NCBI GenBank assembly: GCA_043228905.1
Contig: JBHGNT010000001.1
Span: 34,720,001-34,784,000, forward strand
Direction of reading: 5' to 3'
From: Azolla caroliniana
Lineage: Eukaryota; Polypodiophyta
Length of the DNA stretch: 64,000 bases
A model generated the notes under the pieces. The model ran no database searches. It was not told the DNA's origin and saw nothing but the letters and a program-made list of their open reading frames with translations. A program made the position numbers and the translations under genes. Within the stretch, counting starts at the first letter, position 1, and the number at the start of each line of letters is the position of its first letter. Below are positions 1 through 12,844 of this stretch, one piece after another.

Positions 1-1351
1 TAATATACATTTATAATGGCACTTGTTCACATCTCTTTAGGTTTGTGCAACATTGTTTTTCAACTCATGGGGAATGTCGTTTGGTGAGTCTGTAATAGTT
101 GTGTTACTTAATTATGGACGGAATCTCTCATGTATGAGGGTGATCTTTTAACCAAGATCGGTGAGCTTTTAGAAGTTCAAAATTTATGTGTCCATAACCC
201 ATGCATACCATGATGCATCTAAATGCATCCATGTCCCAAAAATGAAATACATTCCCCACCCTTCCACCACATATACAACCCAGAAATCTCCTAATTGTAT
301 ATAAATTCTAGGTGAAATCAATTACATATCTATGTAGCTAGAATCCGACAATAAACAAAAACATCATTTCACAGAATTAGCATAAAACCAACTATTTCAT
401 ACCATTCACACAAACCATTTGCCTTGCAATACAATGAACAAGAATCCACACCATTAGTCAAGGATGTTGGAGAACCAAGAAGAGGATATGAAAATGGGCA
501 GTGGTGGGAATCAGTCAATGTGCACATGACAGCGAGACCATACAAGGGATGAGAAGGAGAGTGGATTTAGGCGAGGGGGATTTGTGCTGTAGAAATTGAC
601 AAATAAAGTAAGAAGAGAATATTAGGAGAATGGACAACAAGATATGGCAATGATTGCATCATTTGTTGAGGACATATACTTTGTTGTTTGACAAGCATAC
701 CATTCATTTATGGAGGATGTTTGCCAACACATATAGTTTGTCGAGATTTTTTGGAGAGAGAGCAAAATGTTATGCGAGTGTGCAATGGGAGTAATGAGTG
801 GATGGGTGGAAGATAGGACGAAAGTGATAGCAGATGAGGGTATGAGAAGCATAACATACTTGAGCAAGAGGAATTTGCGAAGTAGGATTTGAGAACCAAA
901 GTTGAAATAGACAAGAGACATGAGAATGCAATGAAGAAAAGAAAGAAAGACAAAGCAACATGACAAAGGATAAATCAAGTATTGGCAAAATGTTCACGAG
1001 CTTACCTTACAAATTTTCTAATTAATGCAATGGAACATGTTTTTTTCCCTACATTGACAAATATTAGAGTAGTTATATCTTTGTTGATTATGAAAACTTG
1101 AATGATTCATTGCGAGCTTATGGTCACTTTACTTATATTGACCTCAGAGTAGAAATGTGTTGTATTGAAAGAACATTTTTGGACAATAGTACGCAAACTC
1201 GCAAAGCAGAAAAAATAACTTATCTCATGTTACAATTGTCAACCTTCTATTTTTAATTGGATTTCTTAATGTGGCCCTTCTATTTTAATTGACATTTCTT
1301 TAATTTGGCTCACATTGTATTAATAGCTCTTGCTAAGATTTATAAGTGATT

Positions 1352-1390
<39 letters not shown>

Positions 1391-3515
1391 TATATATATA
1401 CATGTTTCTAAAGAAAGAGGCATCCATCACATGTGATTTGCATGCAATGTCTAATTAACTCTTAATATTATATTGAATTGATTAATAAAATAAATGTTCT
1501 TTTGAGTAAGGGTACATTTAACGCTTCTAGAAAATACACCGAGGATGTGGATATTTCGTGGAACATAAATGCTAGTTTTGTGAAAAGATCATATCATACC
1601 TAATGCTTTGTGAAAAGATTATATCATACAATATACTTCATGCTTTACAATAATGTCAAGTTCAAATCTTTATATTAAGTGGATTAACATTGCTTACCCT
1701 TTTGACTAATATTATATGTTGTGCTTCCTTAGTGTACAGAGAGGAGGGGCAGAGGGTGCAGTTATTGCACTTGTCTTTAGCTACATTTTATATTAAAGTT
1801 AATTAGTACCCTATCGGCTACAACTGTGATTTAGTGCATAGTTTTATTCTTCATTGTGTATAAGTAATTCCCGAACAATCTTCTTCGCAAGTAGATTGAT
1901 ATGCATACATTCAATACTTTTCGAAACACACGAGTAGGATGAGGTATGTTTTTTAGTGCATATTTGTTTATATCAAGTTGCTCAATACCTACGAATTCCT
2001 TAAGGACACTAATCACATAAAAACAAACGATTAGTACCACTGAGGTGAATTGATCAAAACATCCTTAAGTTGTCTAAAAACCAAGGAATTTCAAAGGGAA
2101 TTCACCAACATGTAACACATGAAGTTTTTCATGAACATGGGGAGACAACAAATGTTGACACATCCGCACCACTCGGCCTTTCCCTTGATGAGGCAGAATA
2201 CCAAAGAAGAACCAGGCGTCCTTGGGGTGCTGGGTTTCAAAGCAACTCGACGTGGTGTAGAAGCAATAATGAAAATAAGGGAACGTGAGCTACACCGCCT
2301 AGAAGCCATGGCTAGGGCACTCTCTACATTGGGACCACGGGTCACACCCACACCAAAACCCTTTGACCCCCCACTTCTTTTCGAGAGGCATAGGTGGAAA
2401 TAAAATTAGGCTTAGTGTAAAGTCACTTCCTTTATCGAGTATACCACATTTTGTACACTACTAGAACCCTTTTAGCTTAAGTTCTATTTTTACTTTATTT
2501 TATTTTAGTTATGATGACTGGATAAATACTCATTTTGTTGTAAACCAATTGTCTCATGGACCAAATTTGGCCTTAAAAGACATTAATATATCTTTCTTTC
2601 TTTATTTCTCTTCTCGTGTTTTCTAGTTCCCATTTGTATTCATCACTCTCTTACTCAAAACCATTTGGAGAAAGACCTTATTACAATTATTACATGTCAA
2701 AAATGACGTATGGGACCAAAAGCGAATTGTTTTCATATAATGTGTGGACCTAAGCAATGCCTCTTGATGTTTAAGAACGTCAGTAATGAACTTTGCAAGT
2801 GAGAGTGACACTATGCTTGTAAACACATAACCCTTGTTTTGGAGCTATTGACACTTGACTTACTATGCATGCAAAAGCTTTCCAATATACGCACGATAAA
2901 CATTTGGCTATCTTCTAATGTACTTGCAAACAACAAATCACATACATATAATAATAACACAATAACCACATTTCCCAATGCTCCACTAACTCATCATACC
3001 TTGTGATTCATTAGTGTACAAACCAAACAGAGTTTGTAATAGTGGCCATCATTGATGAACACTAGGAGTGCTACCAAAAAGATATGAAATTCCATCTCTC
3101 ACCTGAAAAACGACATTTCATCTCTACATAGATTCAAGAAATCATATGTAGGTTCAATTGGTACCTCAAGTTCTTCTATGAGTATATGAAGATGCTCTCG
3201 AGGAGCGAGGGAGGGAGAGAGACATTATTGTGGAGGAGTTCCAGAGACAAAGATTAAATCGTAGAGAAAGAGAGGAGTGTTATTGGTAATCTTGTGGCGT
3301 CAATCCACATTTGAGGTTTAATTTTTTAAATTTCAATAATGACAGGGGTATGTTGGGAATTAAGCGAAATCTTTCTTGATGGGTAATAGGTATGCCAAAG
3401 TTGCTCTCGATTTTGATAAATTCGTTGATTGCCCCTAGGACCAGATGAAGAAGAACGTGTGCGGACACGTATAGAAGCCATATTCTGGATCTGCTATGTT
3501 CGGGGTTTCCTCGAC
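1..3515. other. Intergenic, no recognisable gene
   Basis: AT-rich DNA without a convincing gene. It holds a pure (CT)n tract at 1354-1387 followed by a TATATATA stretch. Near 2548-2612 lies a short antisense relic of the GA-associated repeat also seen at 4980-6440. An ATG ORF at 2119-2403 (94 aa) has no recognisable domain and no visible intron-exon context. The last few hundred bases should contain the promoter and 5' leader of the NAP1 gene, but I see no clear TATA box. Confidence 0.5.
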
Positions 3516-5456
3516 ATGAGCAAAGAACTGTCCTCCCCATACGCCGTGGACGACCTCCTTGCTTCAATTCCTGGTAGGCTCTTGTTTTCCTCCTCTTCCT
3601 CCTTCTCATTCTCCTCATCTTCTTTCTCGACGTGTTAAAGCTTTTGTACCATCCTTTGATTGAAGAAGATGAGCTCCATATACATCTCATGAGGTATAAT
3701 AAATGAATGATATTTCAGCTATTTCAGGGAATTTTTAGTTAACCTCACGTGGATAATCTATGGAAAGAGTTGAAGAATGCTTGGGAAGAATAGTCATCGA
3801 TCATGTAAAGATGAAGCATAATAAAAGAGCGTCATTCAAAGAATTTAAAGTGATCCTTGTGTTGATGATCCATAGATGAAAGGAATTTGAAGAATGTTTG
3901 AAAAGTTTTAAATCAATTCTGTAAAGAAGAAGCATCATAAAAAAGCATTTAGAATTTATAGTTTTCAAAGTTTTCCCATGAATTCTTTCGTAGATGATCT
4001 ATATGGAAGGAATTGAAGAATGAGCATAATAGAAGAACATTATTTCAAAGAATTTTCAGTGAACTTCATATTGATGGTCTATGAAAGGAATTGAAGAATG
4101 TTTAATAAGTATAAAACAATTATATACAGATGTAATATTTAAAGGTTGAATATCTATACGTTTTCGTAGGTATTAGTGGTGCAAAACAAGCCAGACTTGC
4201 CAATGTCTTGAAGGTAAGAGAAAACATTGTCCAGCTGAAAGCATAGCAAAGTGCACAACATTTTTCTGAAGATATCTATCGAGTTTACAGACTCTGATGA
4301 ACTGTTTGGATCTGAATTGAATGACCTTTCCTGTATATAATAGTATTCTCATTGTAAACTTTTATTGCCATAACTTCATCATTACAGTAGAATGAATATA
4401 TGCTTATGCAACAAGTTTAGAATATCTTTATGATCTTCAAAAGTAGAGGATAATATTTTAGTCTTAGGACCTTTTGATTCTCAGTTATAAAAATAACAGT
4501 CCATACAAACACATGTATAATACATATTTATGTGAAGAATCTTGAGAAAGCTTGTTGACTTTAAGTTGGTTAATCCTATGTCATTACACAGGATAAGTTA
4601 GATAATTTGTCAGGTATCTCTTCTGGCTATTTGGAATCGCTACCGCAGAATGTTAAGAGACGTGTAATTATCCTGCAAGATTTACAGGTATTTCCTTAAC
4701 ATACATGCCTAGGTTTACATTTGATTAAGATAACTTAATCATTATATTATTTAAAGAGAATTTTCTGAATCTAGAAGGTGCTCTTCTGTAGTTTTCCTGT
4801 TTGTTGCAACTTGGCACTGCATCTAGAAGTTCTGAAGATGAAGGATAGTTTTACCTCTTACTTTCAACAATATTATTTACAAATTTAATTGATGCCTGAG
4901 AGAATATCTCTGTTTGCTGTACTTTATTGTGAATGGTTTCCATTTGCTAGTTTGACAATTGAGTTTGAAATAAATTAAGAGAGAGATTTTATTATCATCT
5001 TCAGAAGTCAATATGATCTATGAGACAAAAATATAATATTTTCACGTAGTACATGTGAAATAGAGTAGCAATTCTCAATATTCAAGAACTTTGCTACCGA
5101 ATGTTGCAATTGAGAGTGCACACTGTAAATGTGATAAATTTGTGCAAGGATTGGGTTGGGTTGAAGATGGGTTGAAAGCATATTGTATGTGATCAAAGGC
5201 AAAACATTGTGTCAACATGTGGTACTTGGATTGCCAAACCTGTTTTAAGGAAAAATGTGCATAGTCAACTAGTCTCATCACTTGTGCCTCAATGTTCCGT
5301 CTCACATCAAAGTGAGTGTGAACTAAGTCGTATGGAAGCAATGGTTCAGATTGTACACAATGGGATGGACATTTTGGTGCTTTTGGCATTTTCTCATTCT
5401 TTCCCAACGAACTTAGAGAGAAGCACCAATGTCAGCAAAGTGTCTGGGGGAGGGAG

Positions 5457-5493
<37 letters not shown>

Positions 5494-8400
5494 TATTATA
5501 TTATCGTCTTCGGAGGTCAAATATGACCTATGAGACCAAAAATATTACATTTTACGTGATACGTGTGAAGGTGAGTAGCGACTCTCGATGTTCAAGAAGT
5601 TTACCAATGAATGTTGCAATCAAGAGTGCACATCGTGGTTGTGAGAGAAATTCGTGCAAGGATTGGGCTCGATCGAAGAGATGTGGAAAGCATGGTCGAA
5701 TATGATCAAAGGCAGAGCATTGTATCAAAGTGTGATACGCAGACTCTCGAACTTGTTTAGGGTAGAGAGAGAGAGAGAGAGAAAGAGAAAGAGAGAGAGA
5801 TTAATGTCTTTTAAGAGGCCAAAATGGCCTATAAGACCAAACAAGAGATTACATCTTAAGTGTTGTCTCATCTATGAGAACAACAAATCAAAATAAAATA
5901 AAAAAGTCTTCGGAGGTTAAATATGGCCTGTGAGACCAAAAGTATAATGTTTTCACATGATGCATGTGAAAGTGCATAGCAGTACTCGATGTTGAAAAAC
6001 ATACTAAAGAATATCACAATTGAGAGTGCACATTATCAGGAGAGAAATTTGTGTAGGGATTGAGTTTGGTAGAAGATGTGTGGGAAGCATAGTTGAATGT
6101 GATCAAAGGTAGAGCTTTGCATCAAAGTGTGATACTCAGACTCCCAAACTAGTTTAGGGCAAAATGTTCATAGTTAACAAGTCTCATCACTTGTGCCCCA
6201 ACAAAGTGAGTGTGAACTAAGTCATATTGAAGCAATGGTTTGGATGGCAGACAATGGGACTGGCTCTAACATGTATTGATATGTGCGGTCTCCCCGTTGG
6301 CTGAAACTATGGTTTTGTAGTTAGGTGCAACATATGTAATATGATGTGTGAAACATGAGCCTCCACATTTTTCCCATGTCATGATAATAGGCTTTATAAG
6401 AAAACCTCATTTGTAGAGGAATCTATTGATGCATCGGGAAGCGAGTATTACAAATATACAATTGGAACACAAAATTTTGCTTTTATGTGTCTTTTTTATC
6501 TTTCTGCTTGCTTCTCATGCAATTCTAGGAAGTCGATCTGAGGTACTATTTTGTGTGAGAAAACTGTTATGAACAATTATAAGATGCCAAAGAGGCTAGC
6601 AACAACTTAACAATAGGCTGAAAAAAGAACTATATTTCTTTGTGGGTGAGAGTGGGTTTTGTAACCCATGCATTTACGAAAGGAGATTAAATATTCCTAG
6701 GTACATAATGAGTTGAAGGGGTAGATTGGAGAGAAAACAACAATACATTAAATGCTTTAATGAAGTAGTGGTTGGTTCTAAAAGTCAACTGTAATCAATG
6801 TTGGAATAAAGTAGATCTAAAGAGAGGAAATTTGCAGAAGGGAGAGATCAGTTTTGGGGCCATGATCTTGAAATGTGTATTGAACGACTCTTTCCATGGC
6901 CATGATCTCGATGGGAAGTTATCCTATCTTGTTTAGTGTGTCCATTTTCTCTTTTTTCAATGCTTCCTTGAGCTTAATCTTGCCTAAACAGTCATTTGCT
7001 TCTAACCAAACTTGCTTACATGTATTAACGTCATCATTGAGTTTTGCAACCTTTCTCTTAGGATTCTCATTCTCAGCAACAATAACTTGTAGTTTCGCAT
7101 TCTCACTCATGAGTAGCCTAATATCTTCACCCTGATTGTTTATGTTTACTTTAAAGTAACAAAATGACTCATAGGCAAAGTCTCCGTCGTGGCTGAATTT
7201 GTTGCATTGAGATCGAGAATCTTTGGTGTTTTATGACTTTCCAGAAACAACATGATGAGCATGAAACAAAATTTATGGAGGAAAGAGCAGCTTTGGTTGC
7301 CAAATATCAAAAGTTATATGCACCACTATATGAAAAGGTTGTAAGTTTTTTCAAATATTTTTGTATTTGAAGTTATCCGTCATGAATTTGTATGTGTGAT
7401 TTCTCTTTTGTCAGTTTCTGAACCATCTTTCATAAAATTTTCTCCAATGTTTTATTTATTTTCCATTTGAGTTGAACTGTGTTAAAAAGGGGTAGGTTGG
7501 AAGGAGAGATGATGACTGGGGATCTGCCAAAATAGTTGTCTTACTGATTTAAAATTATTAATGAAGTTTGTGGATTCTGTCTATCAAAAGCAAGAGATGA
7601 CATGGTTCTAGTTACCGATGGCATTCTTTGGGTTGTGATTTGCAGCGTTATAATATTGTTAGCGGAATAGTTGATATTGAACCATCAGCAGAAGCAGAAA
7701 CTCCTGAAGCAAATGTATCTAGTAAAGCAAATAACACTGAGGGTATAGAGAAACTTTGACCATAAGCTATATCATGCCAATCCTATTTTACCTACTTACG
7801 TGGGTTACTTGTTTTATCAGAGAAAGGAGTGCCAGATTTTTGGCTTACTGCAATGAAGACAAATGATGTTCTTGGTGAAGAGGTGCTTAACTTTGTCGTT
7901 TAGTCATAACATCAACTGACTTCTTGATAAATCATGTCTTAACAACTAAAGTTTTCCAGATAACTAAACGTGATGAAGGACCGTTGAAGTACTTGAAAGA
8001 CATACGAAGTGTCAATCTGGAGGGAAAGAAAGGGTTCAAGCTTGAATTCCATTTTTCTGAGAATCCATACTTTAAAAACACACTGGTACTCTTTTAATTA
8101 GAAAGATTACTTATTTATGTTAAATTTTGGGTTATGTTATAGAACCACTCTCATCATGACTATGGCAGTTGACAAAAGTCTATAATATGGTTGAAGAAGA
8201 TGAACCAATCTGCGAACATGCCACAGGGTAGGATTGCGTGGTCACATATTTAATGTTAAGGATAAATAATGTTTTAAATCTTAAAGTTTCAAAGTTGTTT
8301 TCTACAGGACTGAAATAGAATGGTACCCAGGGAAAAACGTAACACAGAAAGTTCTACAGAAGAAGCCTAAGAAGGGTTCAAGAAACACAAAGATTCAAAC

Positions 8401-9208
8401 CAAGATTGAAGATTGTGATAGTTTCTTCAACTTCTTTGATCCTCCAAAGGTTCTGGAAGATGATGAGGACCCTGATGAAGCAACAGTATGTTTGCATACC
8501 TATGTGATTCTTTAACTTGGTTTTTGGATTGCATGTAAATAGTTAGTAGAACTAATGGTTTATTCCCTGAGTTTGATGTATATTCATCCATATTATCATT
8601 CTTTTTATGAGTGTATTACTTCTATTCTTTTAACAGGCAGAGGAATTACAAGATCTTATGGAACGAGATTATGATATAGGGTACATTCCAATATTAAGTT
8701 CTTATCATGGTCCAGTTTTTTGTTCAAAAATCTACTTTTAACTTGTCAAATTTCATGGTTTACTCAACTAGGTTATTTTATGTTTATGCCTGCCATAACG
8801 GCAGTATCTATTTGGTGGTATAGCTAGAGTTCACATTTCTTAGTGAAAAAGTAGGATTGTTACTTTCCCTTTTGTCTCGTTTCAATATACATATCATGGG
8901 ACTCCAACAATTTATTAGTTGTACCCTAATTAAGGTATGATACTTCATGTCATTTATTTATTTATTCTTCACACCCCATGAAATAATACTTTTATCCTAT
9001 ACTCTATATTTCTTTCGTTCTCTGTTTTATCTAGACAGGTTTCTGACAACTCACAAATTTGTTATATTTTACACCCAGATCCATAATTAAGGATAAAATC
9101 ATACCCCATGCAGTATCATGGTATACTGGGGAAGCATTGCAAGGCGAAGAGTTTGAAGAACATGATGAAGAAGAGGAAGATGGGGAAGAAGCAAAGGATG
9201 AGGAGTAA
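3516..9208 (+). CDS. NAP1: Nucleosome assembly protein 1 (NAP1 family histone chaperone), 11 coding exons
   Basis: Histone H2A-H2B chaperone of the NAP family, acting in nucleus and cytoplasm in nucleosome assembly. Exons: 3516-3573, 4170-4213, 4592-4687, 7245-7337, 7646-7742, 7821-7882, 7960-8085, 8169-8227, 8308-8485, 8637-8680 and 9079-9208. All junctions are GT-AG and all phases join, giving 328 codons plus stop. The start is the ATG of [13 protein letters not shown]. Family hallmarks in order: the helix [10 protein letters not shown] then [10 protein letters not shown] and [16 protein letters not shown] (long dimerisation helix); [63 protein letters not shown]; then an acidic tail. The acidic tail stops at TAA 9206-9208, so the protein is about 45 residues shorter than the roughly 370 aa usual for plant NAP1. 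The frame stays open after this TAA (acidic residues up to 9250). A typical Lys-rich plus CaaX end lies downstream but does not join in phase with any donor I can find. The gene is certain; its 3' end is unresolved. Intron 3 (4688-7244) is swollen by repeats. Confidence 0.93.
3710..4130 (+). repeat. Degenerate tandem repeat in NAP1 intron 1 (about 4 units of roughly 110-120 bp)
   Basis: Successive blocks repeat the order: CAAAGAATTT-like motif, 'TTGATGATC(C/T)AT', 'GAAAGGAATTGAAGAATG', 'TAAA(A)CAATT...GTAAAGA', 'AGCATAATA'. Examples start near 3725, 3835, 3955 and 4050. The copies are clearly diverged. No coding potential is evident. The array fills most of the intron between exons 1 and 2. 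Confidence 0.6.
4980..6440 (+). repeat. Three direct copies of a GA-associated dispersed repeat inside NAP1 intron 3
   Basis: Copies begin near 4980, 5500 and 5905. Each starts at a GA or GATA tract, continues with 'TTATTATC(G/A)TCTTCGGAGGTCAAATATG' style sequence, then 'CCTATGAGACCAAAA', 'TGTTGCAATTGAGAGTGCACA', 'GATTGGGTT', 'GTGATCAAAGGCA' and 'CTAGTCTCATCACTTGTG'. The third copy is the longest, and its far end (6240-6440) matches 42690-42910. A partial fourth head lies at 5790-5880. The family is unclassified: there is no coding sequence, LTR or poly(A). Confidence 0.7.
5458..5493 (+). repeat. (GATA)n microsatellite
   Basis: About eight GATA units sit between copies 1 and 2 of the dispersed repeat in NAP1 intron 3. 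Confidence 0.85.
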
Positions 9209-9372
9209 GAAGATAAGGATGATGACTACGAGCAAGAAGAAGAGACAAAGTAGGTCATGTGAATTTGATTTAGATACATTCTCATATTGATTCATTTTTA
9301 TGTATTGTTTGACTTGCTCTACTGTCTTTGCTTATTTATGTATGCTAATGTAATTAAATAGTATTAATACGT

Positions 9373-9601
9373 ATTGCTAACAAAGTAAGAAATATGTACA
9401 GATAATTTGTTCACAATCAGGAGAGGGTGAGCAACCACCAGAATGCAAACTACAGTAGATAGTTTGGATGGTTCATGAAAGATTCTTTTGCATTATTGTT
9501 AACAAAGTAAGAAATGTGTACAGAAAATTTGTTCACAATCAGCAGAGGGTGAGCAACCACCAGAATGCAAACTACAGTAGATAGTTTGGATGGTTTATGA
9601 A
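9373..9601 (+). repeat. Tandem duplication of the exon-like NAP1 C-terminal (CaaX) segment
   Basis: Two copies of about 107 bp at a 122-bp offset (9373-9479 and 9495-9601) differ at only a few positions. Each contains a TGTACAG acceptor-like site followed by an open frame ending SQS(G/A)EGEQPPECKLQ and TAG (stops at 9456-9458 and 9578-9580). PPECK.Q is the conserved farnesylated end of plant NAP1 (usually CKQQ). The frames are conserved in both copies, so both were probably functional terminal exons at some time. Confidence 0.8.
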
Positions 9602-12600
9602 TTATTGTTTTCCATTAATTGTTAGGCTTAACAACATATACTAATATTGCATGGTGTAGTTTGATTTTGACTTTAAAAGAATGTAGCTCATCGATATCTG
9701 ATCCAGATATATTCCATTGTTTTTACAAAGAACTTTTCTGGAGCTGAGATATAAAGAATACGTGAAGAGTTTTCAAATTTTTTATTTGAAGATGTTTTTG
9801 GTTATGAATAGGATCATTGTTCACACATTGAACAGTTGTAGACAGTTTTACCAGAATAATTTGATTGATTTAAAGATAGTGGTTCATTTATTGAGCATTC
9901 TGTACTGTTGTGAAACACAGTCAAGATATTGTTTTTAACTTTCTTCATTGTCTCATGGTATGATGGCTAGAAGCTTGTTACTGTGCTTCATTTTTCAATG
10001 GGACAAATACCTTTGAACGCTACATGTATATTTGAATTTTTTCATGTTCCATTTTGTAAATTCCTTTTACATAGGTATAAGTTTAGATAAATTTTTGAAA
10101 GTTCAGAATCTCCTTTCGGCAGATAAATTTTTGAAAGTTTAGAGTACATGTAGGCTGTTTTCATGAAATTCTTAAAAAGTCCATAAAAAAGGAAGTACAT
10201 TGGTAATTTCACCATTTTATCCTTGGTCTTTTCATGATCCTATTCCCTGAATTGTTTGATTTTCTGAGCCTATGGTGTAGAGTTGTAAATGCTTTTTAGG
10301 TTCTTTTCGGGAAACCTCCCTCAAGGGGCATCATTGACCACTTCTCCATTTTTGTTCTCTAAGTTGGTTTATTTTTCAAGTCGAATGTGTAGAGATTTAC
10401 ATGGTTATCACATCCTTCAAATCTTTCGAAAGTTATAGTCCCTTGTTCTCTAGAAAGGATCAATGCCATTAATCATGCTAAACGGGGTTTTGTTAGTATG
10501 CGATCAAATGTGTTTGTAGTAGTGTGGAAGATTGTAGATTTAGTTCAGACATACAAATTTTCTTGTGCCCATGTAATGTTGAATTACATCAATATGCATA
10601 TAACAATGACTTGCCCATTGCTAACCAAGCCAAGACACTTTGGATGTATAATAAATGCCAAACTATTTCGTGTAGGGTTTTGTATTGCATTATTAGATAA
10701 TATGTCAAGTCACCTAAACAATGTGATAGTTATGTCGTTGGAATTAGACGTTTTATGTTTGGGATTTATTGGGAACTGTTTTCATTGATGAATTCATTTG
10801 AGTCTAGTTACGAGTATCTCTCAATGAATACTTTGTGATGTGATGTTTAACTATAGTTAGTCAATTGGTGTTTAGTAATGACATCGATGGATATAGATTC
10901 TCAATGCCTATGTTTTCAACATCCAAAGCTCACATTATTGCTTCGTTATGACTTAGCTCACATATCCTTTTGATCTAAAAGTGAGGAGAGACTTCTAAGT
11001 TCTATCGAGGTTTTTCCCTAAACAAGCATGGAATCAAGGTATCGCATGTAAACACAACGTGCTGCATTTTATTACATTGAAGTTTGATTTCCACATTCTT
11101 GCACATATGCTTCTCACAATCACAATGTGCGCTCTCAATTGCAATACTTACAAATTAAAGTTCTTGAGCATCATGAGTCACTAGTCAATTCGACAAAATA
11201 CTATTTCGAAATGTTTCACTTTTGGTCCCATGGGTCATATTTGATCAATGAGGACAATAATCAAAATTGATCCATCTATCAATCTCATGGCATTAAATAA
11301 GCATTTTTTAAGAGTGTGTCAACAAGAGACTCTAGTTCTCCACCTATTTGTTTAATATTAATATTATAAATAAAATGACAAAACGTAATTCGAAGTTAAA
11401 TGTTATGACAACAAATTCGTTATATTTTCAGTTATGGTCATGTTTTTGTGGGGTTAAAAGTAATCTATTAAAAAAGAATAATTTCCAAAGTAATGGTATG
11501 TGTACTTTTGTCCTTTCCCACACATATTTCCACATACAAGCTAATAGGGTAAAGTTATTCTCATACACAATCATTAAAGTACATTACTTGTCAAGGTTTA
11601 TGCATAGTAAGTAATAAGATTGAAACAATGGATTATTATGTTTGATATGATAATGAAAACATATCCTATTGGCTAAAACAACTGTAGTCTTATAATGAAT
11701 CATATTTTGCATTATGTTTTACATACCTTGCTTGTAAACTCCAATATATGTGTGCAACAAAATAATTTGAAGTAATGTAAGATAATAGTAGTTATGACAT
11801 CTTATTGGAGTAAGGAGATGGAACCTTTTGAGTTATAATGTATAATAAGTTTTGTACATATAGCATCTACTATTCGCTTGAGTTAAATATTAGTAATACA
11901 AGTATTTTCACATGGTAAGTTGTCTATGTTGAAGACGTTGAATTCATAAATTGCATGGAACCCAAAAGAATATGACTTTCATATGTTTCAATGAGAACAA
12001 ATGCAAGATTTTAGCACAACAATAAGTACGTGTGTACAAAACTAAAGAAAATCTTCAATATCAATGAAACAATCTAAAGTTTGAAGGACACCCACATTAG
12101 CTACAGTACTATGTTATGTTTCCTTCCATTGCAATCATGAATATACCTTATATTTGTCTTTTTTAAAAGAAAGTACAAATCCCCACAATCTTGAAACATT
12201 GAAGTTGTGACAGGGGGATGTCTATTCTTGTAAGTGTTCAAGAACTACTTTAGTTAGTAATACTATAGTCAACTAACCCAATAGATTATAACTTGGTCAT
12301 GTTCCCTTTGATTGGTTTTTACATGTTTACATTTGTTAACATGGCCTTTAGGCAACGGTATTATTTTCTCAACCCCTTACTCTTGATGGTGATTTGTAAA
12401 GCTCACGATATTGAGGTTGCAAAGCACAAAGCCTCACCCATATACCATCATGTTTACATGTCTAACTTTAAGAATTTAATAAGGTAAGCTTGTGAATCGA
12501 TCATCCTCAATTGTTTGATGTGTAAAGAGTCTTGTATAATTGTGGTATAGTATGTAATGCCTTGTTTACGTCCTTTTGCACATTTTGATCGTTAGTCTAG

Positions 12601-12831
12601 ATTTTTGGTAAATTTCCCATTCAAAATTTATTGACGATAACCCTGCCCCATTCATGCACATTTATGCAATGGTCTTTTTATCTTTATTATAGTTAGCTTA
12701 CCCAATTGATAAGTGTGTTGACTACTAAACTTAGTCATTGGTTCATGGTCTAACGTGCATGTCTCTCTACAACACGATACATATTTTTCTTCATTTACTA
12801 AGATGCCATTGTGGAATGTAGGGGTGAACGC
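9602..12831. other. Intergenic, relic repeats only
   Basis: AT-rich DNA with no gene I can support. The first few hundred bases may be the NAP1 3' UTR. Around 11080-11300 an antisense, decayed copy of the GA-associated repeat is visible (TTTGGTCCCATGGGTCATAT, and CTCTCAATTGCAATACTTAC reading opposite to the intron copies). The ORFs here are short and lack recognisable motifs. Confidence 0.5.
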
Positions 12832-12844
12832 TAAAGTCTCTCTC

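Noticed and set aside
2070-2403. ORFs with RRTRRPWGAGF, faintly like an AP2/ERF domain start (RRRPWGKFAAEIRD)
   Set aside because: Only a few residues agree; the rest of the AP2 domain is missing and no adjacent exon supplies it.
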